Source of the DNA: Allium sativum
Lineage: Eukaryota; Streptophyta; Magnoliopsida; Asparagales; Amaryllidaceae
Direction: 5' to 3'
Assembly (NCBI GenBank): GCA_030737875.1
Contig: CM060915.1
Span: forward strand, 364,433,863 to 364,497,862
DNA length: 64,000 nt
In this document: positions 36,782 to 49,849 of the stretch, in pieces
How the letters are laid out: each line of letters begins with the position of its first letter
Position numbering within the stretch: position 1 is the stretch's first letter
Program-made: the position numbers and the translations under genes
The notes under the pieces: generated by a model
Told to the model about the DNA's origin: nothing
Seen by the model: only the letters and a program-made list of their open reading frames with translations
Database searches by the model: none

Positions 36782-37206
36782 GGTTAAGTTTGTGGGCCTA
36801 TATATACAAATATTACCCACCTACACGAGATGTACTTAACCCTCCCACCGATTCTAGCATGTTTTCTTAACGGTTAAGTTTGTGGGCTTATATGTACTAA
36901 TATTACCCACCTACACGAGATGTACTTAACCCTCCCATAGATTCAAGAATGTTTATTTAATAATTAAGTTTGTGGGCCTATATGTACTAATATTACCTAC
37001 CTACACGAGATGTACTTAACCCTCCCATCAATCCAAGCATGTTTATATAATGGTTAAGCTTTGTGGGCCTATATTTACTAATATTACCCACCAACCAGAC
37101 GTCTACTTAACCTTCCCACATATTCAAGCATGTTTATTTAGTGATTAAGCTCTGTAGGCCTATATTTACTAAAATTACCCACCAACCCGACGTGTACTTA
37201 ACCTCC
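36782..37206. repeat. ~90 bp tandem array (E5 left LTR)
   Basis: Units start near 36782, 36872, 36962, 37052 and 37143, each with 'ttaagtttgtgggc' or similar, 'tattacccacc' and 'gtacttaacc'. Same array at 43412-43836 in the other LTR. Confidence 0.88.
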
Positions 37207-37219
37207 TACTTGTCAAGTC

Positions 37220-37870
37220 GTGTTGGTTAAGTGGTTCTAATTAATTTAACCTTTCTCGCTTATCTTGTTGGATTGGTTAAGTATGATTTATTAACTTAAC
37301 CCTGTTCAGTCATCAGGTTATATTGGTTAAGTATTTCCCATTTAACTTAATCCCATTCATTCATCAAGTTATATTGGTCGAGTGTCATTAACCAATTCAA
37401 ATCAGCTTAACCCACCCACTCGTCACATCATGTTGGTTAAGTGTTTCCGTCTGGTGTTGACTTGGCCCTACCTCAAATCATATTATATTGTTTAAGTGCT
37501 GCCCTCTCGTGTTAACTTAACCCTTCCCATACATCATGTTATATAATTGGTTAAGTGTTTTCCTCTTGTATTACTTAACCCCACCACAAGTCATTATATA
37601 TCTTGGTTAAGTGTTACCTTAGTTAACTTAACCCTATCATCTGCTTAATTAACATGTTACCACGGTTAAGTGTTCTAAATTTACTTAACCTCACCCACTT
37701 GTCTAATTAACATGTTGTAACGGTTAAGTGTTCTAATTTTACTTAACCTCACCCACTTGCCTAGTTAACATGTTATTACGGTTAAGTATTCTAAATTTAC
37801 TTAACCTCACCCACTTGTCTAGTTAACATGTTATAATGGTTAAGTGTTTCCTTATTTACTTAACCCTATA
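37220..37870. repeat. Array of GGTTAAGT...ACTTAACC inverted pairs (E5 left LTR)
   Basis: About eleven short units in which GGTTAAGT is followed 12-20 bases later by its complement ACTTAACC. Spacers such as 'tcacccacttgtc' and 'taacatgtta' are also repeated. Each unit can fold into an 8-bp stem. Confidence 0.8.
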
Positions 37871-37918
37871 AATCCTAACTTAGCTTTAATTTATTCATTA
37901 AAGCAACAACCACTCACA

Positions 37919-37991
37919 TTAGACAGGTCTTGTTGTGGTCACTGGATGTGCCGGTCGGTTCCAGGCAGGTTTACACCATAACTCAGTCTAA
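37919..37991. promoter_or_regulatory. LTR paired hairpin, copy 1 (E5 left)
   Basis: Outer TTAGAC/GTCTAA and inner GTTGTGGT/ACCATAAC (one G-U) pair around a GCCGGTCGGTTCC loop. Confidence 0.72.
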
Positions 37992-38030
37992 CCTCGGGTT
38001 CTTTTGGGCCTGATGCACTAACCATCCACA

Positions 38031-38103
38031 TTAGACAGGTCTTATTGTGGTCATTGGATATGCCGGTCGGTTCCGGGCAGTTTTACACCACAACTCAGTC
38101 TAA
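38031..38103. promoter_or_regulatory. LTR paired hairpin, copy 2 (E5 left)
   Basis: Outer TTAGAC/GTCTAA and inner TTGTGGT/ACCACAA, with the loop GCCGGTCGGTTCCGGG. Confidence 0.72.
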
Positions 38104-39586
38104 CCTCGGGTTAGGCATATTCGTCTTTTCTAAATTCCCATATTTTCTATATATGTCTAATTCTTTATGTAAATTAATCTTAATTTAATCATGCCATAAT
38201 TATCCTTTTGATTATGCTCATAATAAATGGTATATCAAATATACCAAATCAATGCCATGTAATTTTCATGTTTATCCTTTATACTTATAAGTAAATTATA
38301 GATCAATTATTGTCATGGCCCACTTTTCCCCTAAATCATATTCATAATCTTTGGTATATAAAAATTATACCATTTAAATGCCACTAATCATTGGCATGTG
38401 CCAAACATGCCAATTACATATAATTTCATATTTACCCCAACGATATCCCCCGTTTGCACGTTCGCAAAATTACAAGGAATGTTAGGCTCGATATTTTAGC
38501 CTAACTTATAACCACAAAAGGGAAAAGCGAAGAACATGAAATATTCTGTCAGCATAAAAATATGTGACATATAAATTTGGCATAGGATAATGAGCTTGCA
38601 AATTTAGATCCGATTAACATGAATCATAGCATATGAATTTACATAGAACTACACAAATTAGACTTGTCATGTAAAGGTAAACTCGTGACTAAGTTGGATC
38701 TAATTATCATGTAAACTTGATATAGGTCTAGCATGGAGGTTTAACGTATAAACACAATTGTTAAACCACAATTTAGCACATTGACTTATGTATGTCAAAA
38801 CATAAGAAAGCTACTATAAACATATTTAAATCCTAACTTAGCATGACAACTTATGTGTGTTAAACATAAGAGAACTACATAAACATATTCGAATCATAAC
38901 TTAGCATGATAACATATGTGTTAAAACATAAGAGAGCTACTATAAACATATTCAAATCACAACTTAGCATGATAACTTATGTGTTAAAACATAAGAGAAC
39001 TACAAATCCAAATCTTGCAACATAAATAGATTCAATTTAACATAGTTCTAAATATACATGAATGTTGATCTAACATGTAAGCATGTGATTTAGATCATAA
39101 ACTTGCAAGTGACCACCAAATTATAACATGACATGTTTCACCATTCAGTTGGCATAATAAGTTCTTTACCCAATCATAATAGATTCCAATAACATACAAT
39201 ATGGTATGTTCATCATCACAATCATATAGGCATGATCAATCGCAATGGTAGTTGAGAATCAAACTTTATTTATCTTATACATAGGTTTCATTCTATATTC
39301 GAATTACAATATGTCATGATTTCAATTAAAAAGGACGTTTAAATCTACGTAATAACCAACTTACAAACTAAAAAGGAATTCTTGATTTCTGAATTCTGAA
39401 TTCTGAAATTGGTAAGCTCGTCTTTGATGTAGATCGTTGAATTTGATTAATTTAATTTGATTTTGATATAGGCTTTTATCTCGTTTCTGAATTGAAAGCG
39501 GTGACGGCTATTCCAAGTTCCCTATTGACGGCATGATAGTTCTAGGATTATTTTCTTGTGTGATTTTTAGGTTTGAGCATTGGGTT

Positions 39587-39595
39587 GTTTATATA
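39587..39595 (-). promoter_or_regulatory. TATA-like box in E5 left LTR
   Basis: The minus strand reads TATATAAAC; the sense 5' LTR copy is at 46215-46222. Confidence 0.45.
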
Positions 39596-40058
39596 GAATT
39601 TCAATTTAATTATAGCCGTCAGATGAACCTAGAGTTAACCACAACCATTCTATCAGGATAGGGTGACACCTCAGCCCTAATGACTCATCAAGGAGTCAGA
39701 AAGGACTCAGCAATGAGTCACAATATGGATCAGAACACATCAGAAAGCTGTACAGGCTTTCAGCCCAACTTGGGCACACTTGGTAGGTGCGCCAGTGCAA
39801 TTTTTGTACTGGCGCACTTCCCAAGTGCGCCAGTGCATTTATATTTTTTTCTTTCTTCTCTTCTTCTAGTTTTCTGCTTAACTTCGTTCGTCCATATCTC
39901 CTTCATACGGTGTCTGTTTTACGCAAACTCGGAATCTATCTCAAGCAGAATTCTGAGACGAACGCAATGGCGTAACCCATATCCCTTAATTCTCACATTT
40001 GAAATTAAATATTCTTGGATTCATTAGTATAACGTTAACAGAAAATACGGGGTGTTAC

Positions 40059-40076
40059 ATTCGCCCCTCCTTTTAG
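40059..40076 (-). other. E5 polypurine tract
   Basis: The minus strand reads AAAAGGAGGGGCGAA directly before the LTR start TGTAACACC. Confidence 0.8.
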
Positions 40077-40091
40077 GATTTCGTCCCTGAA

Positions 40092-40671
40092 ATCTTCAAG
40101 TCGAGAAGATCTTATATCCTACCATCCAATCACCCATCTACTCAACCATCAAACACAGGCGTCCGTTGTCCTTAAAAGATTTCTAATGCTTCATGATCAT
40201 ATGCATAGTGCGTGTACATGTCCTTATCTAATGAAAAATCAGGCGGTCTACTGATTCAGTTGACCTCCTTAATGCAAATTATGTCAGTGCCATGAGTCCA
40301 TAATGTATGCAATTATTCCTAATCGTACTTTATAACTTCTACATGAGTGCACAATCATAAATGCAACATCCATATGATAACACATCATGTTTCAATTCAT
40401 ATGTATAAAAATTCACTCATGCATATGCAATATGAAAGTGATTGAGCCGATCTAGTGCCTAATGTGTGTATATGCATCCACGAGCAACCACTAGCAAACA
40501 CTTGCAACCACTTGCATCCACCAAACATAACATGTCTGAAACACATGTTTACATCCATTGGCTTCTACCTAAGGATCAAGGATAGGACCGACAGTATATA
40601 CTTAAAAGCTAAAGACTAGCATGCAAATAGATTTTACAGAAAAAGAGGAATCAAGGATATACCCTCAAAAA
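40092..40671 (-). other. E5 non-coding 3' region
   Basis: It matches 7502-8084 of E2 with many changes. No gene seen. Confidence 0.7.
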
Positions 40672-42070
40672 GGGTAAGATGTGTGTATCTAGTCTTCAGT
40701 CTTCTAAGTCGCATCTTCTTGAGCTTCACTCTACTGTACCTTAACTAATTTGACTTCACGATTGCGAAGCTTCTTGATTTCCATTTTCAAAACCCACTAG
40801 TAAAGATAGGACCTCGATCACTTACTATGCTAGAGGGTATCCAATGTTGTCGAACTATCTTTCCAAGATAAACAGATGTTAATCACGATACCAAGTGTAT
40901 ATGATTAGAGGTCTCTCTTCTACTTAGCTTATCCATCATGTCACAATTCCGAGGGTCTAAAGCTAAAGGTTGCTAGTACTTTTTACCTCTCTTAAGGTCA
41001 TTCTGACTTAGGGTGCCAGCCCCAACCATTTATTTCTCAGGCAAACCATCCTAGTCGAACTTGACATCCCTCAAGTACAAACCCCAAAGGCCTAAACCAA
41101 TATCATACAAGCACCCAAGGGATACCTCCTCCGAATTTGGACGATCTATGTGAGATGATACTAACAAAACAACCAAACCATGGAGCACTTTACCGACTCT
41201 GGCTATTTCCGCCAATCTTGCTCCAGAATTATCGTTGATCGCATAACTGGCTTTGCAGTATCATCTAGATACATGCGGAAATCTGTCTCAAGTTTTAGGG
41301 GGAAAACCCTTACTCTAGTCAAAACATCTTGCGTACTCATGGACTACTCCAACGGATTGGAAATCGCCGATAGATAAATAAAGTGATTCTAGGTAGCTAA
41401 GAAAAACTGATTCCTTAGGATCGTACGAAATCTCAAGGGTATTCCCGAGGCAAGTCGAAAGTCTAACTATCCTTGTTTCACAATTACTAGCTAACCAATA
41501 AATGCCTAGAATCAACCCATAGCCCAAAAACATAAACATAAATATAGCTATTCTCAAATCCTCACAAGTCAAAGATAAATGAGCCAAACCAACAATTGGA
41601 TTTGAGACTATAATGCGATCCTCTACTATACAATATCTAGGGTGCAGAGACTCAACTATCGAAGCAGATATATATATGAATGTGAAGCGCTAAAATCAGA
41701 AGGAGTACTAACAGGATAATCAAAAAGGAAAAACTCTTCAACAGAAATCTTACTGCCTCTCTCTCAAGTATGTTGGCGGTGCGAGCATGCACTTGCCTTC
41801 CGGAAAATCCCGTCCCTTGTTCTTGCCCTTGCCCTTAATTATGCGACCCGTTATACCAAAATAATGATACTTCCCCTTGTTTTAGATTTTACTATTCTTT
41901 CCTCCCCTCCTTTGTGAATCAAGTCCATATCCATGGGTTCTTCATCCTTGTGTTGTGCTCCTTAGCCAAACCCCCTCATTCTCAACTTTGCCATCCTTGT
42001 GTAACTTTGTTGGCATGTCTCTCGAAAGCTGCCTCCATCGCACAGAGAATCCTATAAAGCTCGAAAGAAA
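40672..42070 (-). pseudogene. E5 degraded gag-pol remnant
   Basis: Minus-strand fragments in the order expected for an E2-like polyprotein: zinc-knuckle part of Gag (about 41760-41900), protease to start of RT (41180-41690), an integrase-core piece (about 40795-40890, matching E2 8910-9010), and a chromodomain piece (40672-40785). The best open part is 41315-41587, with GYGLILGIYWLA and FLSYLESL, matching the end of the E2 protease domain. Most of RT, all of RNase H and most of integrase are missing. No fragment is functional. Confidence 0.82.
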
Positions 42071-42354
42071 ATTACAGCTACAGATGGAAGTTAGGCACTT
42101 ATTTGCCCTTTGACAGGTGTCGTAGTCTCTTCAAGCCTACGGAACCATGCCGCGATAAGGTTACCTCCCAGAAAGCCAGGAGCCCCGGAGACTCAAGAAA
42201 GAAGGCAACAAGGATTCAAGCAGAGGGTCAAAAGATAGTGCATATGGCTTTAGGGAATATGCCTTTAAAACAAAACTTTTCTTTTGAAAATGCTTGTTTT
42301 AAAATCGTTTTGAAAATAATTTTTCAAATCTTTTATCTGATCCGGTAACCTTCA
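42071..42354 (-). other. E5 leader/gag start remnant
   Basis: The part nearest the primer site resembles the E2 leader (shared 'aaaacaaa', 'cttttgaaaatgctt'-like and 'ttttcaaa' steps). The E2 gag N-terminus is not recognisable. The plus-strand frame at 42103-42348 is not a gene. Confidence 0.55.
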
Positions 42355-42366
42355 GCTCTGATACCA
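42355..42366 (-). other. E5 primer-binding site
   Basis: An exact gctctgatacca, two bases from the LTR at 42369. Confidence 0.92.
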
Positions 42367-44548
42367 AGTGAAACACCTCACCTCCGTTAAGGTCACTCAC
42401 AAAGGGAATGCCTTAATTTCGGTGGAGCATTATAGGTAAAAGATGCAGATAAATTACAAGACAGACAATTAAAGCAGCGGCAAATAAATAATACTTTATT
42501 TCATTGATAAACAGCTTGTACAAAGATTGTTTTACAATACCAAAGTATCCTGTCTTGTTTAACCAAAATAAAGAAGCATAAAATGATTTCCCCAAATAAA
42601 GCATGAGCCAGCCATAGCAGTAGAAGAGAGAGTCCAAGGCAACACGTCAAAGAGTCTTCAAGCTTGGAAGGAGTAACGGTCCAAACAAACCTAAGTTATT
42701 CCCTCCTTGACTACCTGGGGGGAACGGAAGAAAAGAAGACGAGAGAAAACAGGTCAGACAATAAGTCTGGTAAGTTTAGTGATTACTAGCATTTAAACAA
42801 GGAAAAGGGATCATGGCAGGAGTAACAGAACATAGGACAATACCCTAATATAAGACAAGATAGGTTGAACATGTGATCACACCCGTTACTATAATCTCTG
42901 CACCACCTAGCTAGTGTCTCAACTAGTAATCTGTATAATACGATCCCAATCCCCGCAGTTGTGGTAGCCTTCAGGTGTACATCTATATTTGAGGATTCCA
43001 CCTCAATCATCCCAATTGCCATGAATATGTTAGATGTACCCTTACTACCCTATCGATCGGCTCCCTACCTGTGTTAACTTGCCATGTGTCTGTGTCAATC
43101 GGCCCTCTCTTGCTTGTAGCTACCCTGTGCTGGTCCCACCATAAGGTGTATCAATCCTTATGATAGTGACCCCCAACACGATTCAAGAATGCACAGTGTA
43201 AAACTACTGGTACCCAGTGCCTGCTTTTTCCCACTTCAGAGTACGTGCGCCTGTAAACCGTCGGAACCTACACTGACGTACCCCTGCCGTTATCTTTGAC
43301 CGCTTATAATCAGCCCAGTAATCGTGCCCCACCCTGCCTAGTTTCAGGGTACCATGATACATCTATGAGGGTTACTGCTGAAATGGGTCCCCGTTACTAG
43401 GGTTTCCTGCTGGTTAAGTTTGTGGGCTTATATATACAAATATTACCCACCTACACGAGATGTACTTAAACCTCCCACCGATTCTAGCATGTTTTCTTAA
43501 CGGTTAAGTTTGTGGGCCTATATGTACTAATATTACCCACCTACACGAGATGTACTTAACCCTCCCATAGATTCAAGCATGTTTATTTAACGGTTAAGTT
43601 TGTGGGCCTATATGTACTAATATTACCCACCTACACGAGATGTACTTAACCCTCCCATCGATCCAAGCATGTTTATATAATGGTTAAGCTTTGTGGGATT
43701 ATATTTACTAATATTACCCACCAACTTGACGTGTACTTAACCTTCCCACAGATTCAAGCATGTTTATTTAATGGTTAAGCTTTGTGAGCCTATATTTACT
43801 AATATAACCCACCAACCTGACATTTACTTAACCTCCTACTCGTCAAGTCGTGTTAGTTAAGTGGTTCTTATAAACTTAACCTTTCTTGCTTATCTTGTTG
43901 GATTCGTTAAGTGTGATTTATTAACTTAACCTTGTTCTGTCATCAGGTTATATTGGTTAAGTATTTCCCATTTAACTTAATCCCATTCATTCATCAAGTT
44001 ATATTGGTCAAGTGTCATTAACCAATTCAAATTAGCTTAACCCACCCACTCGTCACGTCATGTTGGTTAAGCGTTTCCGTCTGGTGTTGACTTGACCCTA
44101 CCTCAGATCATGTTATATTGGTTAAGTACTGCCCTCTAGTGTTAACTTAACCCTTCCCATACATCATGTTATATAATTGGTTAAGTGTTTTCCTCTTGTA
44201 TTACTTAACCCCACTACAAGTCATTATATATTTTGGTTAAGTGTTACCTTAGTTAACTTAACCATATCATCTGCTTAATTAACATGTTACCACGGTTAAG
44301 TGCTCTAAATTTACTTAACCTCACCCACTTGTCTAATTAACATGTTGTAACGGTTAAGTGTTCTAATTTTACTTAACCTCACCCACTTGCCTAGTTAACA
44401 TGTTATTACGATTAAGTATTCTAAATTTACTTAACCTCATCCACTTGTCTAGTTAACATGTTATAATGGTTAAGTGTTTCCTTAATTACTTAACCCTATC
44501 AATCCTGACTTAGCTTTAATTTATTCATTAAAGCACCAACCACTCACA

Positions 44549-44621
44549 TTAGACAAGTCTTGTTGTGGTCACTGGATGTGTCGGTCGGTTTCGGGCAGGT
44601 TTACACCACAACTCAGTCTAA
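44549..44621. promoter_or_regulatory. LTR paired hairpin, copy 1 (E5 right)
   Basis: Outer TTAGAC/GTCTAA and inner GTTGTGGT/ACCACAAC pair. The left LTR has ACCATAAC here, which still pairs by G-U. Confidence 0.72.
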
Positions 44622-44660
44622 CCTCGGGTTCTTTTGGGCTTGATGCACTAACCAACCACA

Positions 44661-44733
44661 TTAGATAGTTCTTGTTGTGGTCACTGGACATGTCGGTCGG
44701 TTCTGGGCAGTTTTACACCACAACTCAGTCTAA
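44661..44733. promoter_or_regulatory. LTR paired hairpin, copy 2 (E5 right)
   Basis: Outer TTAGAT/GTCTAA (one G-U) and inner GTTGTGGT/ACCACAAC. Confidence 0.7.
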
Positions 44734-46680
44734 CCTCGGGTTAGGCATATTCATCTTTTCTAAATTCCCATATTTTCTATATATGTCTAATTCTTTATGT
44801 AAATTAATCTTAATTAATCACGCTATAATTATCCTTTTGATTATGCTCATAATAAATGGTATATCAAATATACCAAATCTATGCCATGTAATTTTCATGT
44901 TTATCCTTCATACTTATAAGTAAATTATAAATCAATTATTATCATGGCCCACTTTTCCCCTAAATCATATTCATAATCTTTGGTATATAAAAATTATACC
45001 ATTTAAATGCCACTAATCATTGGCATGTGCCAAACATGCCAATTACATATAATTTCATATTTACCCCAACGATATCCCCCGTTTGCACATTCGCAAAATT
45101 ACAAGGAATGTTAGGCTCGATATTTTAGCCTAACTTATAACCATAAAAGGGAACAGCGAAGAACATGAAATATTCTATCAGCATAAAAAATGTGACATAT
45201 AGATTTGGCATAGGATAATGAGCTTTCAAATTTAGATCCGATTAACATGAATCATAGCATATGAATTTACATATAACTACACAAATTAGACTTGTCATGT
45301 AAAGATAAACCCGTGACTAAGTTGGATCTAATTATCATGTATAGGTCTAACATGGAGGTTTAACGTATAAACACAATTTTTAAACCACAATTTAGTGCAT
45401 TGACATATGTATGTCAAAACATAAGAAAGCTACTGTAAACATATTTAAATCCTAACTTAGCATGATAACTTATGTGTGTTAAACATAAGAGAATGACTAT
45501 AATCATATTCGAATCACAACTTAGCATGATAACTTATGTGTTAAAACGTAAGAGAACTACTATAAACATATTAAAATCACAACTTAGCATGATAACTTAT
45601 GTGTTAAAACATAATAGAACTACAAATCCAAATCTTGCAACATAAATAGATTCAATTTAACATAGTTCTAAATATACATGAATTTTGATCTAACATGTAA
45701 GCATGTGATTTTGATCATAAACTTGCAAGTAATGACCAAATTATAACATGACATGTTTCACCATTCAGTTGGCATAATAAGTTCTTTACCCAATCATAAT
45801 AGATTCCAATAACACACAATATGGTATGTTCATCATCACAATCATATAGGCATGATCAATCGCAATGGTAGTTGAGAATCAAACTTTATTTATCTTATAC
45901 ATAGGTTTCATTCTATATTCGAATTACAACATGTCATGATTTCAATTAAAAAGGACGTTTAAATCTACGTAATAACCAACTTACATACTAAAAAGGAATT
46001 CTTGATTTCTGAATTCTGAATTCTGAATTCTGAAATTGGTAAGCTTGCCTTTGATGTAGATCGTTGAATTTGATTACTTTAATTTGATTTTGATGTAGGC
46101 TTTTATCTCATTTCTGAATTGAAAGGGTTGACGGCTATTCCAAGTTCCCTATTGACGGCATGATAGTTCTAGGATTATTTTCTTGTGTGATTTTTAGGTT
46201 TGAGCATTGGGTTTTTTATATAGAATTTCAATTTAATTATAGCCGTCGGATGAACCAAGAGTTAACCACAACCATTCAATCAGGATAGGGTGACACCTCA
46301 GCCCTAATGACTCAACAAGGAGTCAAAAAGGACTCAGCAATGAGTCACAGTATGGATCAGAACACATCAGAAAGCTGTGCAAGCTTTCAGCCCGACCTGG
46401 GCGCACTTGGCAGGTGCGCCAGTGCAATTTTTGTACTGGTGCACTTCCCAAGTGCGCCAGCGCATTTTTTCCTTTCTTCTCTTCTTCTAATTTTCTGCTT
46501 AACTTCGTTCGTCCATATCTCCTTCATACGGTGTCCGTTTGACGCAAACTCGGACTCTATCTCAAGCAAAATTCCGAGACGAACGCAATGGCGTAACCCG
46601 TATCCCTTAATTCTCATATTTGAAATTAAATATTCTTGGAATCGTTACTATAACGTTAACAGAAAATACGGGGTGTTACA

Positions 46681-49600
46681 GTTCCAGCTGTAAACCAGGA
46701 TCCTATGAATATAAATCTGCAAAACCAAAACTACTAGTTGCCCGTGTGGTAATAGGGCCACTCAGAGTTTAGGTTAAAACAATAAACTCCAAGTCAGTCA
46801 TGTGACTGGTGTGAGAACTGAAACAGTTATTAATCTTCATTTTAAAGTTAGGTAAATCAAGGGACCACTCCGTATAACACGGAACGGGTTTCCTCCCAAG
46901 AATACCAGTGCATAAAACAACAATGCAATGCTAAATAAAGAACAATGAAGCTATTATAAGACCCAGGTCCCATCACACAATGCAACACAAGACGGAGGAT
47001 AGGTTTTTACCTTATAATAGCCAAAGAATGCTTGATACGCTAAATTTCATCTTTTATTATTACTATAAGTGTATAGTGTCAAAACAATTTCAATCATAAG
47101 TATTTATCATAGACGGCATAAGTGTCCCATACCACTATGTCGCCATATATAGGTTTAAAATCAAAACCACAAAGTCACGTATTGGAAGTTGGATTTCCAT
47201 CTGTGGACCAAGGCAAGGGATCGTCCTTACCGAATTCGAGACGCTCTAGACCGTGTCTCAGGATTAGAACGCATCGACCCTTGGATCGTCAGGGCTGGTC
47301 GACCGATGTGGATTAAAATGCCTGAACACTGCGTTTCCCCGCCCTATGGGGCGTCAATGAGTCCAATGACTCCATCGGTCCTGGATCGACCGATATATCC
47401 GAGGCGCCTCGCATTCCAACAACCACATAAGTCAAACTCGTCAGGGCGTGTAAAACCACTGACGCCACTTCTAGCTAGAAAGAAACGCATGTCCTCCCTG
47501 AAGTCCTCTCCCGTTTTTGGTTCACGCCGGGGTGTGAGGCTCGCGAATTAACGCTACACAAAGCAATGCCACATAGGCCGTGCTTTGATCATCAACCACA
47601 AGACTTTGCTTTTCAACAAAAGCCTTGGTCATTTGCATCCCAGCATGCCATAGAGGCAAACCACTCCATGCAACCGATATCCATCAATCACATAGAATGA
47701 TATCCAATGTCAGACACACAGTCAATTTACAAGTCCGTTCTAGGTCTAAACGAAACCGGAGGCTCCTTGTACCTCGCATATTCATCGATCTCCAAGTACG
47801 TCTCGACGATCACCAACTGATTCCCTCCTCTTGGGTGTACAGCCCAATCAAGATCATCAGTAATTATCCAAACGATGTTAAGACCTCCGGTCTTCGACCA
47901 CCGTCTTCATCCTCGACACATCGTCGAATCAGTTATTCAGAATGGGATAAACCCGGTCTTTCTAAATAACTCGCGTATATAATAAACAAGTGTTACACAA
48001 ACAAAAATATACCTCATTCCAATTCAGAATATTCTTTTATTCAAATATTCTTATACTTTGGGAAAGGTTCCCATTAATTTTATCAAAGATAAATTCTTTA
48101 AATTTATTCTTTAATCTTCTTTTGAATATCAATTCAAACCAAATTATGGTTTATCCAAACTAGTCGGGATTAGCGAACCTTACCGAAGTAATCACCTGTT
48201 AAATTTCCCAACCCCAACCTATTCATCCCATGAAGTGAAACTGGTCATACTTCATATCAAACACCATGGTGTTATCGGTAAATTCAATTACCATTTCGCG
48301 TTCAAATCTATTAAAGATTTAACTATCGCCTGGAGCAAAACTGGTGATACTCCATTCTCGATCATTTCAGTCTAATTGAAGATTCATTAAAACTCCACTT
48401 GGCTTAAATCTTCCCAAAAATCAATATTAATGATTGTTTAACTTGGGAAATCATATCCTGTCTTTAACTGGGTTAAAGAACCAATGTCATTTAAAACATG
48501 GTTCACGATAAACCCAAAATCACATTCTATTCCATCAGCCTTTAACCGTAAATTAGCAAGTGAACAATTCCCTAAGTAATAAACCCAAAGGCCGAAACCA
48601 ACATCAGATCAATACCTAGGAAACCATTCAACTTAACTAATCTTCAGTTAGTTTCTGATTTTCTTAACTCCGTTGGGTCTAAGAACAGTATTATTAAAGA
48701 TATCGTTCACGACAACCCAAAATCACATTCCATTAGCAATGGAATCTTCATGGAAAACAAATCGATATATATATAATCAATATAAACTTCCATATCCGAC
48801 TAACAATATAAATGGAATAATGGCAAAGCCTTTTAAATTCCATAGATATTAGCAGTCCTCATCCACCGAAATTCACTTCGATTATTACCAAATCGAATTC
48901 CATTCCATTCCAATTTATTTTGTTAAATTGGAAAACTTTACTTTGGAAAATCTCCTTTAAATCTTAACAAAAGATTTATAAATTCCAAATCACATTTCAC
49001 TGTAAATCGGGTTGAAGAACGAATGTCGTTAAAACACAGTTCACAACAAACCCAATTCACATCCCATTAATTATCGGGTTAAAGAACAAGTGTTATTTAA
49101 AACACCGTTCACGATAAACCCAAATTCCATTTGATATTAAATACAAGGCTCTGAATAGAAAATATATCGGCTTATATTCATTATCAAATACTATAACCAA
49201 CAAATATTGTATTGGAAATAACGATATAAATATATCTTTCAAATTTCCATAACAATATATGTATAATCATGAAATCCAACATCGAAATATTCCGAAGACA
49301 ATTTCGATTCAAATCCATTTCCAATCTATATATTGGGGATTTTGGTTACCTTTAAAATCAATTCAATTCCAATTTATTTATTTTTAAAAAAAATATTGGA
49401 TTATAATTCTAGTTCAAAACTAGTTCATTTCGATAAAAATTTAGTTTTATCTTTTCAAATATGGGATTTTTCATCCAAATTCTTTTCAAATCATTTCTTA
49501 TGATTTTACATAAATTATTACTATTTTTAATAATTTTATCAAGGCCCGTACAGTCGATTTCCATAAACGGCCATCGAACTGCACTTACAACGACCTTTTC

Positions 49601-49797
49601 CAAATTTGATTTGGACATAATTCCAAATCCAACCGTTATATTTTAGATCTCTAATATTCGTTAGAAAGATCTTTTCGATACGAACCCAACGGTTCCGGTT
49701 TTAGGAGAATCCGACGTTCGGATCTCTCGTAATCCCCGTTTGAAGTCAATGGTCAAAATTTGCAAACTGCCGCAGCGCGGCGCGTTCTATTCAGGCC

Positions 49798-49849
<52 letters not shown>

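Larger units (their letters stand above)
35736..40058 (-). repeat. E5 3' LTR (left), 4323 bp
   Basis: Plus-strand ends are TGAAACACCTCACC and GGGGTGTTACA. It contains five ~90-bp tandem units (36782-37206), an array of GGTTAAGT/ACTTAACC inverted pairs (37220-37870), paired hairpins at 37919-37991 and 38031-38103, a TATA-like site at 39587-39595 and the U3 motif at 39959-39970. Confidence 0.93.
35736..46680 (-). mobile_element. E5: chromovirus with gutted gag-pol, inserted in the E4 LTR
   Basis: A 10.9-kb element flanked by gttcc at 35731-35735 and 46681-46685. LTRs are 35736-40058 and 42369-46680; the internal region is only 2.3 kb. Primer site and polypurine tract give minus orientation. 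The internal sequence is related to E2 but lacks most of reverse transcriptase and integrase, so E5 depended on other elements or was deleted after insertion. Its LTRs differ by roughly 2% in the first 210 bases (by eye), so it is younger than E2. Confidence 0.93.
42369..46680 (-). repeat. E5 5' LTR (right), 4312 bp
   Basis: Pairs with 35736-40058. It carries the ~90-bp array (43412-43836), the inverted-pair array (43850-44500), paired hairpins at 44549-44621 and 44661-44733, and a TATA-like site at 46215-46222 (TATATAAA on the minus strand) that would be the element promoter. Confidence 0.93.

Noticed and set aside
36782..37870. CRISPR-like regular repeats
   Set aside because: Units are adjoining or irregular tandem repeats inside plant LTRs, present at the same place in both LTRs; no spacer structure and no cas genes.
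39680..40027. 115- and 128-codon frames at 39680 and 46307
   Set aside because: They are the same region of the two E5 LTRs, in U3 upstream of the sense promoter and antisense to the element; length differs by indels between the LTRs.
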